Positions 46,838 to 58,599 of a DNA stretch of 64,000 nucleotides are shown here, piece by piece (within the stretch, counting starts at the first letter, position 1; the number at the start of each line of letters is the position of its first letter). This DNA is from Nocardioides marmotae. GTDB taxonomy: Bacteria > Actinomycetota > Actinomycetes > Propionibacteriales > Nocardioidaceae. Both the position numbers and the translations under genes were made by a program. Under the pieces are notes generated by a model, which saw only the letters and a program-made list of their open reading frames with translations, was not told the DNA's origin and searched no databases. The DNA is taken from assembly GCF_013177455.1 (NCBI RefSeq), contig NZ_CP053660.1, positions 2,108,001-2,172,000 on the forward strand, given 5' to 3'.

Positions 46838-47056
46838 TCAGGCGGTGCGGACGGCGCGGATGATCCTGCGCCGCAGGATGACCCGGCGGGTGCCGTCGGC
46901 GGTGATCCGGACCCGGTCGAGCTCCCAGCCGCCGTGCTCGGCACGCTCGACGAGGAGCTTGGTGACGACGTTGCGGGAGAACTCGCGGGAGAACGTCACC
47001 TTGTCGAACTCCCACTCGACCCCGCGGTTCAGCTGCAGACGGTGGCTCCGGGACAT
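46838..47056 (-). CDS. DUF5703 family small basic protein
   Basis: A 72-residue protein. EFDKVTFSREFSRNVVTKLL and ERAEHGGWELDRVRITADGT, given here by their SRNV and GGWELDR cores, are the DUF5703 signature. Arg-rich end RRVILRRRIIR. Function unknown. It begins 4 nt after the aldo/keto reductase stop and is likely co-transcribed with it. Confidence 0.85.
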   Translation of the reverse strand: MSRSHRLQLNRGVEWEFDKVTFSREFSRNVVTKLLVERAEHGGWELDRVRITADGTRRVILRRRIIRAVRTA

Positions 47057-47060
47057 GGCT

Positions 47061-48008
47061 TCATTCTCCGGACACGTCGTCGAGCGCCTCGACGATCTCG
47101 GCCGGCAGGACGAGCTCGTCGATGCCGAGCGCGCCCCGCAGCTGCGTGGCGGTGCGGGCGCCGACGATCGGCGCGGTGACGCCGGGCTGGTCGCGCACCC
47201 AGACCAGGGCGACCTCCAGCGGGGACCAGCCGAGCCCGTCGGCGGCGCGGGCGACGGCCTCGACGATGCCGGCCGACCGCTCGTTGAGGTAGCTGCCGAC
47301 GAAGCCGGCGAAGTGGGCGGAGGCGGCCCGGGAGTCCGAGGGCGTCCCCGAGCGGTACTTCCCGGTGAGCACGCCCCGGCCCAGCGGCGACCAGGGCAGC
47401 ACGCCGAGGCCGAGCGCCTCGCAGGCCGGGATCACCTCGGCCTCGACCGCACGGTTGAGCAGGGAGTACTCCACCTGGGTCGACGCCAGCACCGCGCGGC
47501 CCGGCACGGCCCGCTGCCAGGTCGCGGCCTGGGCGGTCTGCCAGCCGGTGTAGTTCGAGACCCCGACGTACGACGCCCGGCCGGTCGAGACCGCGAGGTC
47601 GAGCGCGGTGAGCGTCTCCTCCAGCGGGGTCTCGTCGGACCACAGGTGCACCTGCCACAGGTCGACGTGGTCGACGCCGAGCCGGCGCAGGGAGGCGTCG
47701 AGCGTGGTGAGCAGGTGGCCGCGGGAGGTGTTGTACTCCCGGCCACCGCGGCGCGCGCCGATGCCGGCCTTGGTCGCGAGCACGACCTCGTCGCGGTCGA
47801 CCACGTCGCCCAGGAGCGAGCCGATGAGCTCCTCGGAGGCCCCGCCGCCGTACCCGGCGGCCGTGTCGAGCAGCGTGCCGCCCGCCTCCGTGAAGGCGAC
47901 GAGCTGGTCGCGCGCCTCGTGCTCGTCGGTGTCGCGACCCCACGTCATCGTGCCCAGGCCCAGCCGGGAGACCTTCAGACCGGTGGCACCCAGAGACCTG
48001 TGCTGCAT
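47061..48008 (-). CDS. Aldo/keto reductase
   Basis: A 315-residue (alpha/beta)8 oxidoreductase. LDTAAGYGGGASEELIG carries the Asp-Tyr pair, LATKAGIG the Lys and HVDLWQVHLW the His of the catalytic tetrad; the C-terminal part has SPLGRGVLTGKY and VGARTATQLRGAL for NADP(H). Start ATG (MQHRSLGATG) with TACGTT 6 nt upstream and no ribosome binding site, hence probably leaderless. It is divergent from uppP. Substrate not predictable. Confidence 0.9.
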   Translation of the reverse strand: MQHRSLGATGLKVSRLGLGTMTWGRDTDEHEARDQLVAFTEAGGTLLDTAAGYGGGASEELIGSLLGDVVDRDEVVLATKAGIGARRGGREYNTSRGHLLTTLDASLRRLGVDHVDLWQVHLWSDETPLEETLTALDLAVSTGRASYVGVSNYTGWQTAQAATWQRAVPGRAVLASTQVEYSLLNRAVEAEVIPACEALGLGVLPWSPLGRGVLTGKYRSGTPSDSRAASAHFAGFVGSYLNERSAGIVEAVARAADGLGWSPLEVALVWVRDQPGVTAPIVGARTATQLRGALGIDELVLPAEIVEALDDVSGE

Positions 48009-48014
48009 GCCGAC

Positions 48015-48020
48015 AACGTA
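48015..48020 (-). promoter_or_regulatory. Predicted -10 box, leaderless promoter for the aldo/keto reductase
   Basis: TACGTT on the minus strand, 6 nt before the ATG at 48008. Confidence 0.45.
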
Positions 48021-48068
48021 GTGGGCGCCGCCCCGCACGCCGCGCCCGGCTCGCGGGTCCGCGACTCG

Positions 48069-48074
48069 TAGGAT
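48069..48074 (+). promoter_or_regulatory. Predicted -10 box, leaderless promoter for uppP
   Basis: TAGGAT 8 nt before the uppP GTG; no Shine-Dalgarno sequence. Confidence 0.5.
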
Positions 48075-48082
48075 CTCCGCCC

Positions 48083-48907
48083 GTGTGGGAATTCCTCCAG
48101 GCCGTCGTGCTCGGGACCATCCAGGGTCTGACCGAGTTCCTGCCGATCTCCAGCAGTGCGCACCTCCGGATCTTCCCGGAGATGTTCGGGTGGGGAGACC
48201 CGGGCGCCGCGTTCACCGCGGTGATCCAGATCGGGACCGAGCTGGCCGTGCTCATCTACTTCCGCCACGACATCTGGCGGATCGCCACGGCCTGGCTGCG
48301 CTCGCTGGTCAAGCCGGAGTACCGCGGCACGCTCGACGCCCGGATGGGCTGGTTCATCATCATCGGCTCGCTGCCGATCGTGGTGCTGGGCGTGGCGCTC
48401 AAGGACGCCATCGAGTCCGACTTCCGCAGCCTGTGGATCATCGGCACCACGCTGATCGTGCTCGGCATCGTGCTCGGCGTGGCCGACAAGCTCAGCGCCT
48501 CGAACAAGTCGATCAAGCAGATGAACCTGCGCGACGCCGTCCTCATGGGCCTGGCCCAGGCCTGCGCCCTGGTGCCCGGCGTCAGCCGCTCCGGCGCGAC
48601 CATCTCGATGGGCCGGATCCTCGGCTACGAGCGCGAGGCCGCGACCCGCTACGCGTTCCTGCTCGCCATCCCCGCGGTGGTCGGCGCCGGGCTCTTCGAG
48701 CTCAAGGAGATCCCGAACGGCGAGAACACCTACGGCTGGGGACCGACGATCACCGCGACCGTCGTCTCCTTCATCGTCGGGTACGCCGCCATCGCCTGGC
48801 TCCTGCGCTACGTCTCCACCCGCTCCTACGCACCGTTCGTGATCTACCGCATCGGGCTCGGCGCGCTGGTGCTCGTCCTCGTCGGCACGGGCGTGCTGGT
48901 CGCCTGA
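48083..48907 (+). CDS. uppP: Undecaprenyl-diphosphatase
   Basis: A 274-residue integral membrane phosphatase (BacA type). EFLPISSSAH (18-27) and PGVSRSGATISMGR are the two active-site motifs, with about eight helices. It recycles undecaprenyl pyrophosphate to the monophosphate carrier for peptidoglycan and polysaccharide synthesis, and extra copies give bacitracin resistance. GTG start, probably leaderless. Located in the mshC-metH neighbourhood, as in mycobacteria. Confidence 0.94.
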   Translation: MWEFLQAVVLGTIQGLTEFLPISSSAHLRIFPEMFGWGDPGAAFTAVIQIGTELAVLIYFRHDIWRIATAWLRSLVKPEYRGTLDARMGWFIIIGSLPIVVLGVALKDAIESDFRSLWIIGTTLIVLGIVLGVADKLSASNKSIKQMNLRDAVLMGLAQACALVPGVSRSGATISMGRILGYEREAATRYAFLLAIPAVVGAGLFELKEIPNGENTYGWGPTITATVVSFIVGYAAIAWLLRYVSTRSYAPFVIYRIGLGALVLVLVGTGVLVA

Positions 48908-48934
48908 GCCGCGGCGCCCATCCGGGCTGACCGC

Positions 48935-49258
48935 CTAGCAGTCCCCGCCGGACCCGCCGCCACCGTCGGCCGACCCGCCCGACGCGGCGCCTCCGTCGCC
49001 GTGGCCGCCGTGCCAGTGGCCGCGCGGTCGCCCGCCTCCGGTCCGATCCGGGAGCGGCGCGACCAGGCCGACCAGGAACAGCGCCGCGATGCCCACCGCG
49101 ATCACCCCGCCGGCCAGGACCACGCCGGCGCGGGCCGGGTCGCCGGTGCGCAACGCCGCCACGACGCACCCGGCGAGCACGAGCAGCGCGGCCGCGGCGA
49201 AGACCGCCCACGGCAGGCGCGGCCAGGCGGGGACGCTCAAGGTCCGGCGGTGGTCCAT
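48935..49258 (-). CDS. Small membrane protein with Gly-rich tail ending in Cys
   Basis: A 107-residue protein of unknown family. Two hydrophobic helices (about 17-37 and 43-67) are followed by a His/Gly/Ser-rich tail that ends GGGGSGGDC. ATG at 49258 or the GTG just before it could be the start. The tail is mostly low complexity. The frame and helices look real, but no homologue comes to mind. Confidence 0.5.
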   Translation of the reverse strand: MDHRRTLSVPAWPRLPWAVFAAAALLVLAGCVVAALRTGDPARAGVVLAGGVIAVGIAALFLVGLVAPLPDRTGGGRPRGHWHGGHGDGGAASGGSADGGGGSGGDC

Positions 49259-49318
49259 CACCCGAGTGTGCGCCGCCGGCGGGCCGGAGACCAGGGGCGC
49301 GCCGGCATCCGCGGCCCG

Positions 49319-50299
49319 CTACAGCCAGCCGGAGCGCTTGAAGAAGATCCAGAGCACCGCCGAGGACCCGACCATCAACGAAAGCGCGAACGGGTAGCCG
49401 AAGGTCCAGTGCAGCTCGGGCATCTGGGAGAAGTTCATGCCGTAGATCCCGGCGATCAGCGTCGGTACGACGACGAGCGCGGCGCCAGCGGAGATCTTTC
49501 GCATGTCGTCGTTCTGCTGCACCGAGATCCGGGAGACCTGGGCGTCGAAGGCCGAGGACAGCATCGTCTCTAGGTTGTCGACGACCTCGTCGACCTGGCC
49601 GAGGTGGTCCAGGACGTCGCGGAAGAACGGCCCGGCCTCGGGGGCGATCCCCTCGACCTCCCCGGCGGCGAGCCGGCGCATCGGGTCGCGCAGGGGCAGC
49701 ACGGCGCGGCGTACCTCCGCGATCTCCCGCTTGAGGGTGTAGATCCGCGCCGAGTCGTCGGATCGGGTGGGGGCGAAGACCGACTCCTCGACCTCGTCGA
49801 CGTCCTGCTCGAGCTCCAGGGCGACCTCGCGGTAGGCGTCGACCACGGAGTCGCAGACGGCGTAGACCACCGCGGAGAGCCCGTGGTCGAGGACCCGCCG
49901 GTGCTCCTCGAGGTGCTGCCGGGCCGGCCGCAGGTCCGCGCCGCGCCCGTGCCGCACGGTGACGACGAAGTCCGGGCCGATGAACATGTTGATCTCGCCG
50001 GTCTCCACGGCGTCGTCCGCGTCGACGTACCAGAGCGTCTTGAGCACCAGGAACAGGCTGTCGGCGTACCGCTCGAGCTTGGGCCGCTGGTGGGCGTTGA
50101 CGGCGTCCTCGACCGCCAGGGGGTGCAGCCCGAAGGCCGCGGCGACCTCGGACAGCTCGTCCATGTCGGGCTCGTGCAGGCCCAGCCAGACGAAGTCGCC
50201 CTCCTCGCGGACCTCCGCCCGCAGCCGGGCGTAGTCGTGCGCCTCGCACTCGTCCGGGACCCGGGCGCCGTGCCGGTAGAGAGCGCTGTCGACGATCAC
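49319..50299 (-). CDS. corA: CorA family magnesium/cobalt transporter
   Basis: A 326-residue divalent-cation channel. The long cytosolic helical domain (1-260) includes the stalk helix with DVLDHLGQVDEVVDNLETML, and two C-terminal membrane helices carry the family's selectivity motif GMNF in IAGIYGMNFSQMPEL. GTG at 50299 is chosen because TACCGT lies 6 nt upstream (leaderless) and the protein aligns from there; the longer frame is a shadow. Divergent from the histidine phosphatase. Confidence 0.92.
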   Translation of the reverse strand: MIVDSALYRHGARVPDECEAHDYARLRAEVREEGDFVWLGLHEPDMDELSEVAAAFGLHPLAVEDAVNAHQRPKLERYADSLFLVLKTLWYVDADDAVETGEINMFIGPDFVVTVRHGRGADLRPARQHLEEHRRVLDHGLSAVVYAVCDSVVDAYREVALELEQDVDEVEESVFAPTRSDDSARIYTLKREIAEVRRAVLPLRDPMRRLAAGEVEGIAPEAGPFFRDVLDHLGQVDEVVDNLETMLSSAFDAQVSRISVQQNDDMRKISAGAALVVVPTLIAGIYGMNFSQMPELHWTFGYPFALSLMVGSSAVLWIFFKRSGWL

Positions 50300-50305
50300 C
50301 CCGCC

Positions 50306-50333
50306 ACGGTAGCGAGGGATCGGCCAGTAGGGT
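50306..50333. promoter_or_regulatory. Divergent leaderless promoters for corA and histidine phosphatase
   Basis: Minus-strand TACCGT (50306-50311) lies 6 nt before the corA GTG; plus-strand TAGGGT (50328-50333) lies 8 nt before the ATG at 50342. Only 42 bp separate the genes. Confidence 0.5.
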
Positions 50334-50341
50334 TCGGCGCC

Positions 50342-51079
50342 ATGGCCACCGTCATCCTCGTCCGCCACGGCCGGACGACCGCGAACGCGAGCGGCATGCT
50401 GGCCGGTCGGATGCCCGGGGTGAAGCTCGACACTACGGGCCAGAAGCAGGCCGCCCGGGCCGGCGAGCGGATGAAGGACCTCCCGGTCCAGGCCATCGTC
50501 AGCAGCCCCCTCGAGCGCTGCCGCCAGACCGCCAAGGCGATCATGCAGGCCCAGACCCCGCCGCTCACCCTGGTGACGGAGAAGGGGATCACCGAGTGCG
50601 ACTACGGCGAGTGGCAGGGCCGGCAGCTGCGCGACCTGGCCAAGGAGAAGCTGTGGTCGACCGTGCAGTCCCAGCCGTCGGCGGCGGAGTTCCCCGGCGG
50701 TGAGTCGCTGGCGGCGATGCAGGCCCGGGCCGTCGCCGCCGTACGACGCCACGACGCCGCGGTCGAGGCCGCGCACGGGTCCGGCGCGGTCTGGGTGGCG
50801 GTGAGCCACGGCGACATCATCAAGTCCGTCCTGGCCGACGCCCTCGGCATGCACCTGGACCTCTTCCAGCGGATCAACATCGACCCCGCGTCGATCTCGA
50901 TCGTCCGCTACACCGGCTCGCGGCCCTACGTGCTCGCCACCAACACCCACGCCGGCGACCTGGGCTGGCTCGCCCAGAAGCCCTCCCGCAAGCCCCGCGC
51001 CGGCAAGCGGGCCGCCTCCGCGCCGGCCGTCGGCGACGCACCGGTCGGCGGCGGCGCCGGTCCTTCTGCGGCCTCATAG
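50342..51079 (+). CDS. Histidine phosphatase family protein, MSMEG_4193 type
   Basis: A 245-residue phosphoglycerate-mutase-like phosphatase. LVRHGRTTAN gives the catalytic His10-type RHG, SSPLERCRQTA the second Arg, EWQG the acid, and VSHGDIIKS the second His. The last 40 residues are a basic Ala/Gly/Pro tail. Substrate unknown. It starts a conserved actinobacterial block with DUF3090, the SCO1664-type gene and mshC. Confidence 0.9.
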   Translation: MATVILVRHGRTTANASGMLAGRMPGVKLDTTGQKQAARAGERMKDLPVQAIVSSPLERCRQTAKAIMQAQTPPLTLVTEKGITECDYGEWQGRQLRDLAKEKLWSTVQSQPSAAEFPGGESLAAMQARAVAAVRRHDAAVEAAHGSGAVWVAVSHGDIIKSVLADALGMHLDLFQRINIDPASISIVRYTGSRPYVLATNTHAGDLGWLAQKPSRKPRAGKRAASAPAVGDAPVGGGAGPSAAS

Positions 51080-51082
51080 GGT
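51077..51082 (+). promoter_or_regulatory. Predicted -10 box for the DUF3090 gene
   Basis: TAGGGT 7 nt before ATG 51090, overlapping the stop of the phosphatase gene. The following GGTGGGGG could also act as a ribosome binding site, so read-through translation is an alternative. Confidence 0.4.
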
Positions 51083-51089
51083 GGGGGAC

Positions 51090-51668
51090 ATGGCACCACT
51101 CGTCCACGGGTTCGACCCGCCCGAGCGCTTCGTCTCCGGCACGGTCGGCCCCCCGGGTTCCCGCACGTTCTTCCTCCAGGCCCGCAGCGGGGCCCGGGTC
51201 GTGAGCGTCGCACTGGAGAAGCAGCAGGTCGCCGCGCTGGCGGAGCGGATCGATGAGCTGCTCGACGAGGTGATGAGCAGCGAGCGGAACACCGCGATGA
51301 TCCCCGCCGTCGCGCCGCTGGACCTCGAGGACGCCGCGCCGCTGGAGCAGCCCATCGAGGAGGAGTTCCGCGCCGGGACCATGACGCTGTCGTGGGACCC
51401 CGACGACGAGCGCGTGGTGATCGAGGTCTTCCCGTTCACCGAGGCCGCGGTCGTCTCGCCCGACCAGGTCGACGAGGACTTCGAGGAGCCCGAGCCCGAC
51501 GAGGTGCTCCTGGTCCGCCTCGGCGCCGGAGCCGCCCGCGCGTTCGTCAAGCGCAGCGCGCAGGTCCTCGAGGCCGGGCGGCCCACCTGCCCGTTCTGCG
51601 CGCTGCCGATCGACCCCGACGGCCACCTGTGCGTCCGGGCCAACGGGTTCCGCCGCCGGGACCCGTGA
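51090..51668 (+). CDS. DUF3090 family protein with C-terminal zinc-ribbon-like motif
   Basis: A 192-residue soluble protein. RTFFLQARSGARVVSVALEKQQVAALAER at the N-terminus, by its FFLQAR and LEKxQ core, and FRAGTMTLSWD are DUF3090 features. Its end, CPFCALPIDPDGHLC, gives three Cys and one His that could hold zinc. Function unknown. It is coupled to the SCO1664-type gene (GTGA overlap) and conserved beside mshC across actinobacteria. Confidence 0.87.
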   Translation: MAPLVHGFDPPERFVSGTVGPPGSRTFFLQARSGARVVSVALEKQQVAALAERIDELLDEVMSSERNTAMIPAVAPLDLEDAAPLEQPIEEEFRAGTMTLSWDPDDERVVIEVFPFTEAAVVSPDQVDEDFEEPEPDEVLLVRLGAGAARAFVKRSAQVLEAGRPTCPFCALPIDPDGHLCVRANGFRRRDP

Positions 51669-52444
51669 CCTCCACCGATCCGACCGGGGTCGACCTGGTC
51701 GAGGACGAGCTGGTCCTCCACGGCCGGATCATGCCGGCGAGCAACGCGACGTTCCTCGGTGAGATCGCCGGCGTGAAGGTCGTCTACAAGCCGGTGGCGG
51801 GGGAGCGCCCGCTGTGGGACTTCCCCGACGGCGACCTCGCCTCGCGCGAGGTCGCGGCGTACCTCGTCTCGCAGGCCACCGGCTGGGACGTCGTCCCCGA
51901 GACGTGGCTGCGCATGGGCCCGCACGGCGTCGGGATGGTCCAGCGCTGGCGGGAGCCGGACCCCGAGCAGGCCGCCGTCGAGATCGTCGCCGTCGACGAG
52001 GTGCCCGCGGGCTACCACCATGTCTTCGACGGGGTCGACGGCCGGGACCTGCCGGTCAGCCTGGTCCACGAGGACACCCTGCCGCTGCGCCGGATGGCGG
52101 TCTTCGACGTCGTGGTCAACAACGCCGACCGCAAGGGCGGGCACGTCCTGGAGATGGCCGACGGCCACCGCTACGGCGTCGACCACGGCATCACGTTCCA
52201 CCACGAGAACAAGCTGCGCACCGTCTTGTGGGGCTGGCTCGGCGAGCCGTTGCGGGCCGAGGAGGTCGAGGTCGTACGTCGCCTGCGGACCGCCCTGGGC
52301 GAGGAGCTCGGCGAGGACCTCTCGCTGCTCCTGACCGACCAGGAGATCCACGCGATCGACCGGCGGTGCGCGCGCCTGCTCGACCTCGGCGTGATGCCCG
52401 GGCCGCACGGGGGCATGCCGGCCATCCCCTGGCCACCCTTCTGA
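51665..52444 (+). CDS. SCO1664 family protein with kinase-like fold
   Basis: A 259-residue protein. The pattern resembles PI3/4-kinase or HipA-like enzymes: a Lys strand VKVVYKPVAGERPLWDFP, a catalytic-loop-like VFDVVVNNADRKGGHVL and a metal-site-like YGVDHGITFH. It therefore probably binds ATP and phosphorylates an unknown target. GTG start overlapping the DUF3090 stop. It ends 35 bp before mshC. Confidence 0.85.
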   Translation: MTSTDPTGVDLVEDELVLHGRIMPASNATFLGEIAGVKVVYKPVAGERPLWDFPDGDLASREVAAYLVSQATGWDVVPETWLRMGPHGVGMVQRWREPDPEQAAVEIVAVDEVPAGYHHVFDGVDGRDLPVSLVHEDTLPLRRMAVFDVVVNNADRKGGHVLEMADGHRYGVDHGITFHHENKLRTVLWGWLGEPLRAEEVEVVRRLRTALGEELGEDLSLLLTDQEIHAIDRRCARLLDLGVMPGPHGGMPAIPWPPF

Positions 52445-52467
52445 CCGGACCGGTCCGCGGGGGTCGT

Positions 52468-52473
52468 TAGGCT
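52468..52473 (+). promoter_or_regulatory. Predicted -10 box, leaderless promoter for mshC
   Basis: TAGGCT 6 nt before the mshC ATG, with no ribosome binding site. Confidence 0.5.
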
Positions 52474-52479
52474 GCCGCC

Positions 52480-53718
52480 ATGCGCGCCTGGACGTCCCCG
52501 GAGATCCCCGCCCTCCCCGTCACGGGCCCGGAGGTCGCGGTCCACGACACCGCGACCGGCGCGCTCGTGAGCGTCACCCCCGAGGGCCCCGCCCGGATGT
52601 ACGTCTGCGGCATCACGCCGTACGACGCCACCCACCTCGGCCACGCCGCGACGTACGTCGGCTTCGACCTGCTCAACCGCGCCTGGCGCAACGCCGGCCA
52701 CGAGGTCCGCTACGTGCAGAACGTGACCGACGTCGACGACCCGCTGCTCGAGCGGGCCACCAAGGTCGGCACGGACTGGACCGAGCTCGCCGAGCGCGAG
52801 ACCGAGCTGTTCCGCCAGGACATGACCGCGCTGCGGGTGCTCGCGCCCGACCACTACATCGGCGCGGTCGAGTCGATCCCGCTCGTGCTCGACCTGATCG
52901 AGCGGCTCCAGGCCGCCGGCGCGATCTACCGCGTCGAGGACGACCTCTACATGTCGGTCACCGCCGACCCCGCCTTCGGCGAGGAGTCCGGCTGGGACCG
53001 CGAGACGATGCTGCGGATCTACCCCGAGCGCGGCGGCGACGTCGACCGGCCCGGCAAGAAGGACCCGCTCGACTGCGTCGTGTGGCGCGGCGAGCGCGAG
53101 GGCGAGCCGTCGTGGCCCAGCCAGTTCGGCCCCGGGCGGCCCGGGTGGCACGTCGAGTGCACCGCGATCGCGCTGGAGCACCTCGGCGGCGCCTTCGACG
53201 TCCAGGGCGGCGGCAGCGACCTGGTCTTCCCCCACCACGAGATGTGCGCCGGCCACGCCCAGGTCGCCGAGCCGGGCACGCCGTTCGCGCGGACCTACGT
53301 CCACGCCGGCATGGTCGCCTACGACGGCGAGAAGATGTCGAAGTCGCGCGGCAACCTGGTCTTCGTCTCCGCGCTCCGCAACAGCGACGTCGACCCGATG
53401 GCGATCCGCCTCGCGCTGCTGCGCCACCACTACCGCGCCGACTGGGAGTGGACCGACGCCGAGCTCTGGGACGCCGTCGACACCCTCGCGGACTGGCGGC
53501 GCGCGCTGGCCCTGGGCGCCGGCGCCCCCGCCGCGCCCGTGGTCGCCGAGGTCCTCGCGGCGCTCGCCGCCGACCTCGACGCCCCGCGCGCCGTCGCCGC
53601 GGTCGACCGCTGGGTCCGCGCCACGCTCGGCACCGACGGCCTCGCCGACACCAGCGACCCCGACGCCGCCCTCGCGATGATCGCCGTCCTCGACGCCGCG
53701 CTCGGGCTGACCGTCTGA
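52480..53718 (+). CDS. mshC: Cysteine:1D-myo-inosityl glucosaminide ligase
   Basis: A 412-residue MshC, a cysteinyl-tRNA-synthetase-like ligase that joins Cys to GlcN-inositol in mycothiol synthesis. C43 in YVCGITPYD is the zinc/Cys-site residue, THLGH (51-55) is the HIGH motif, KMSKS spans 285-289, and WHVECTAIA and FPHHEMC complete the zinc site. Its length, shorter than CysS and without the anticodon domain, separates it from cysteinyl-tRNA synthetase. The product is needed by the maleylpyruvate isomerase at 59885. Confidence 0.95.
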   Translation: MRAWTSPEIPALPVTGPEVAVHDTATGALVSVTPEGPARMYVCGITPYDATHLGHAATYVGFDLLNRAWRNAGHEVRYVQNVTDVDDPLLERATKVGTDWTELAERETELFRQDMTALRVLAPDHYIGAVESIPLVLDLIERLQAAGAIYRVEDDLYMSVTADPAFGEESGWDRETMLRIYPERGGDVDRPGKKDPLDCVVWRGEREGEPSWPSQFGPGRPGWHVECTAIALEHLGGAFDVQGGGSDLVFPHHEMCAGHAQVAEPGTPFARTYVHAGMVAYDGEKMSKSRGNLVFVSALRNSDVDPMAIRLALLRHHYRADWEWTDAELWDAVDTLADWRRALALGAGAPAAPVVAEVLAALAADLDAPRAVAAVDRWVRATLGTDGLADTSDPDAALAMIAVLDAALGLTV

Positions 53719-53778
53719 GGGTCCTCGGGCGTGACCCGGGTCATCGGAGTCCCCGGTGCCCCGGGGAGACCGGTACGT

Positions 53779-53800
53779 CTCAGGGGAATCATCCCCTGAG
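53779..53800. terminator. Hairpin between mshC and PAC2 gene
   Basis: CTCAGGGGA pairs perfectly with TCCCCTGAG around ATCA. It lies 60 bp after the mshC stop; a second CCCTGAGGAG follows at 53814. Confidence 0.7.
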
Positions 53801-53873
53801 AAGCGCCTGCCTTCCCTGAGGAGTCACCTCGGGGCGCTCCTCGGGCCCGCGGCCGGACGGGAGGGCGACACCC

Positions 53874-54737
53874 TCAGCCGGCCCCGCCGCCGGCCTCGTC
53901 GCCGCGGCGCTTGAGGTAGCGCTCGAACTCCCGGGCGATCGCCTCGCCGGAGGCCTCGGGCAGGTCGGTGGTGTCGCGGGTCTCCTCGAGCGCGCGGACG
54001 TAGTCGGCGACGTCCTCGTCGTCCTCGGCCAGCTCGTCGACGCCGCGCTCCCAGGCGCGGGCGTCCTCGGGCAGGTCGCCGAGGGGGATGGAGACCTCGA
54101 GCAGGTCCTCGAGCTGGACGAGGAGCGCGAGCGTGGCCTTCGGGCACGGCGGCTGGGCGACGTAGTGGGGCACCGCGGCCCAGTACGACACCGCGGGGAT
54201 GTCGAGCTGGGCGCAGGCGTCCTGGAAGACACCCACGATGCCGGTCGGGCCCTCGTAGCTGGACTGCTCGAGCTTCATCCGGTCGACGAGGTCGGGCTCG
54301 GTGGCGGTGCCGGTGACCGGGATCGGGCGGGTGTGCGGGGTGTCGGCGAGCAGGGCGCCGAGGGTGACGACGAGCTCGCCGCCCAGGTCGTCGCAGACGG
54401 CGAGGATCTCGGCGCAGAACTGCCGCCACCGCATGTTCGGCTCGATGCCGCGGACGAGGATCACGTCGCGGTCGAGGTCCGGGGGAGAGGCGATGGCGAT
54501 CCGGGTGGTCGGCCAGGTGATCCGGCGGTGGCCCAGCTCGTCGGTGCCGACGACGGGCCGGTTGACCTGGAAGTCGTAGAAGTCCTCGGGGTCCAGCGCG
54601 CCGACGATCCGGGCGTTCCAGGCCACCATCAGGTGGTCGACCACCGACGAGGCGGCGTCAGCGGCGTCGTTCCAGCCCTCGAAGGCGGCGATGACGACGG
54701 GGTCCACCAGCACGGGCAGGTCCTCGATCTCGATCAC
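53874..54737 (-). CDS. PAC2 family protein
   Basis: A 287-residue protein. AFEGWNDAADAASSVVDHL near the N-terminus and VVTLGALLADTPHTRP in the middle are the PAC2 signatures, shared with archaeal and eukaryotic proteasome-assembly chaperones. In actinobacteria its role is unproven, though a proteasome link is often suggested. The last 70 residues are acidic helices. GTG at 54737 with TACCCT 6 nt upstream suggests a leaderless mRNA. Divergent from metH. Confidence 0.88.
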   Translation of the reverse strand: MIEIEDLPVLVDPVVIAAFEGWNDAADAASSVVDHLMVAWNARIVGALDPEDFYDFQVNRPVVGTDELGHRRITWPTTRIAIASPPDLDRDVILVRGIEPNMRWRQFCAEILAVCDDLGGELVVTLGALLADTPHTRPIPVTGTATEPDLVDRMKLEQSSYEGPTGIVGVFQDACAQLDIPAVSYWAAVPHYVAQPPCPKATLALLVQLEDLLEVSIPLGDLPEDARAWERGVDELAEDDEDVADYVRALEETRDTTDLPEASGEAIAREFERYLKRRGDEAGGGAG

Positions 54738-54743
54738 CTATCC

Positions 54744-54749
54744 AGGGTA
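54744..54749 (-). promoter_or_regulatory. Predicted -10 box, leaderless promoter for the PAC2 gene
   Basis: TACCCT on the minus strand, 6 nt before the GTG at 54737. Confidence 0.45.
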
Positions 54750-54828
54750 GTCACGCCCCGGGATTTCGTCGGGCCCGACGCCCGGTGCCACGATCTGAGA
54801 ACCCTGTCCAGCACTCGGACGCTGTTCC

Positions 54829-54856
54829 TAGGCTGGGCCACCCGCCCGAAAAGGAG
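54829..54856 (+). promoter_or_regulatory. metH promoter -10 box and ribosome binding site
   Basis: TAGGCT (54829-54834) is the likely -10 box and AAGGAG (54851-54856) the ribosome binding site 5 nt before GTG 54862. The gap between the divergent PAC2 and metH genes is 124 bp. I see no cobalamin-riboswitch structure in it. Confidence 0.5.
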
Positions 54857-54861
54857 CTGGC

Positions 54862-58580
<3,719 letters not shown>

Positions 58581-58599
<19 letters not shown>

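Noticed and set aside
54738..54861. Cobalamin riboswitch before metH
   Set aside because: The gap is only 124 bp, shared with a divergent promoter, and has no B12-box; a normal -10 box and ribosome binding site explain it.
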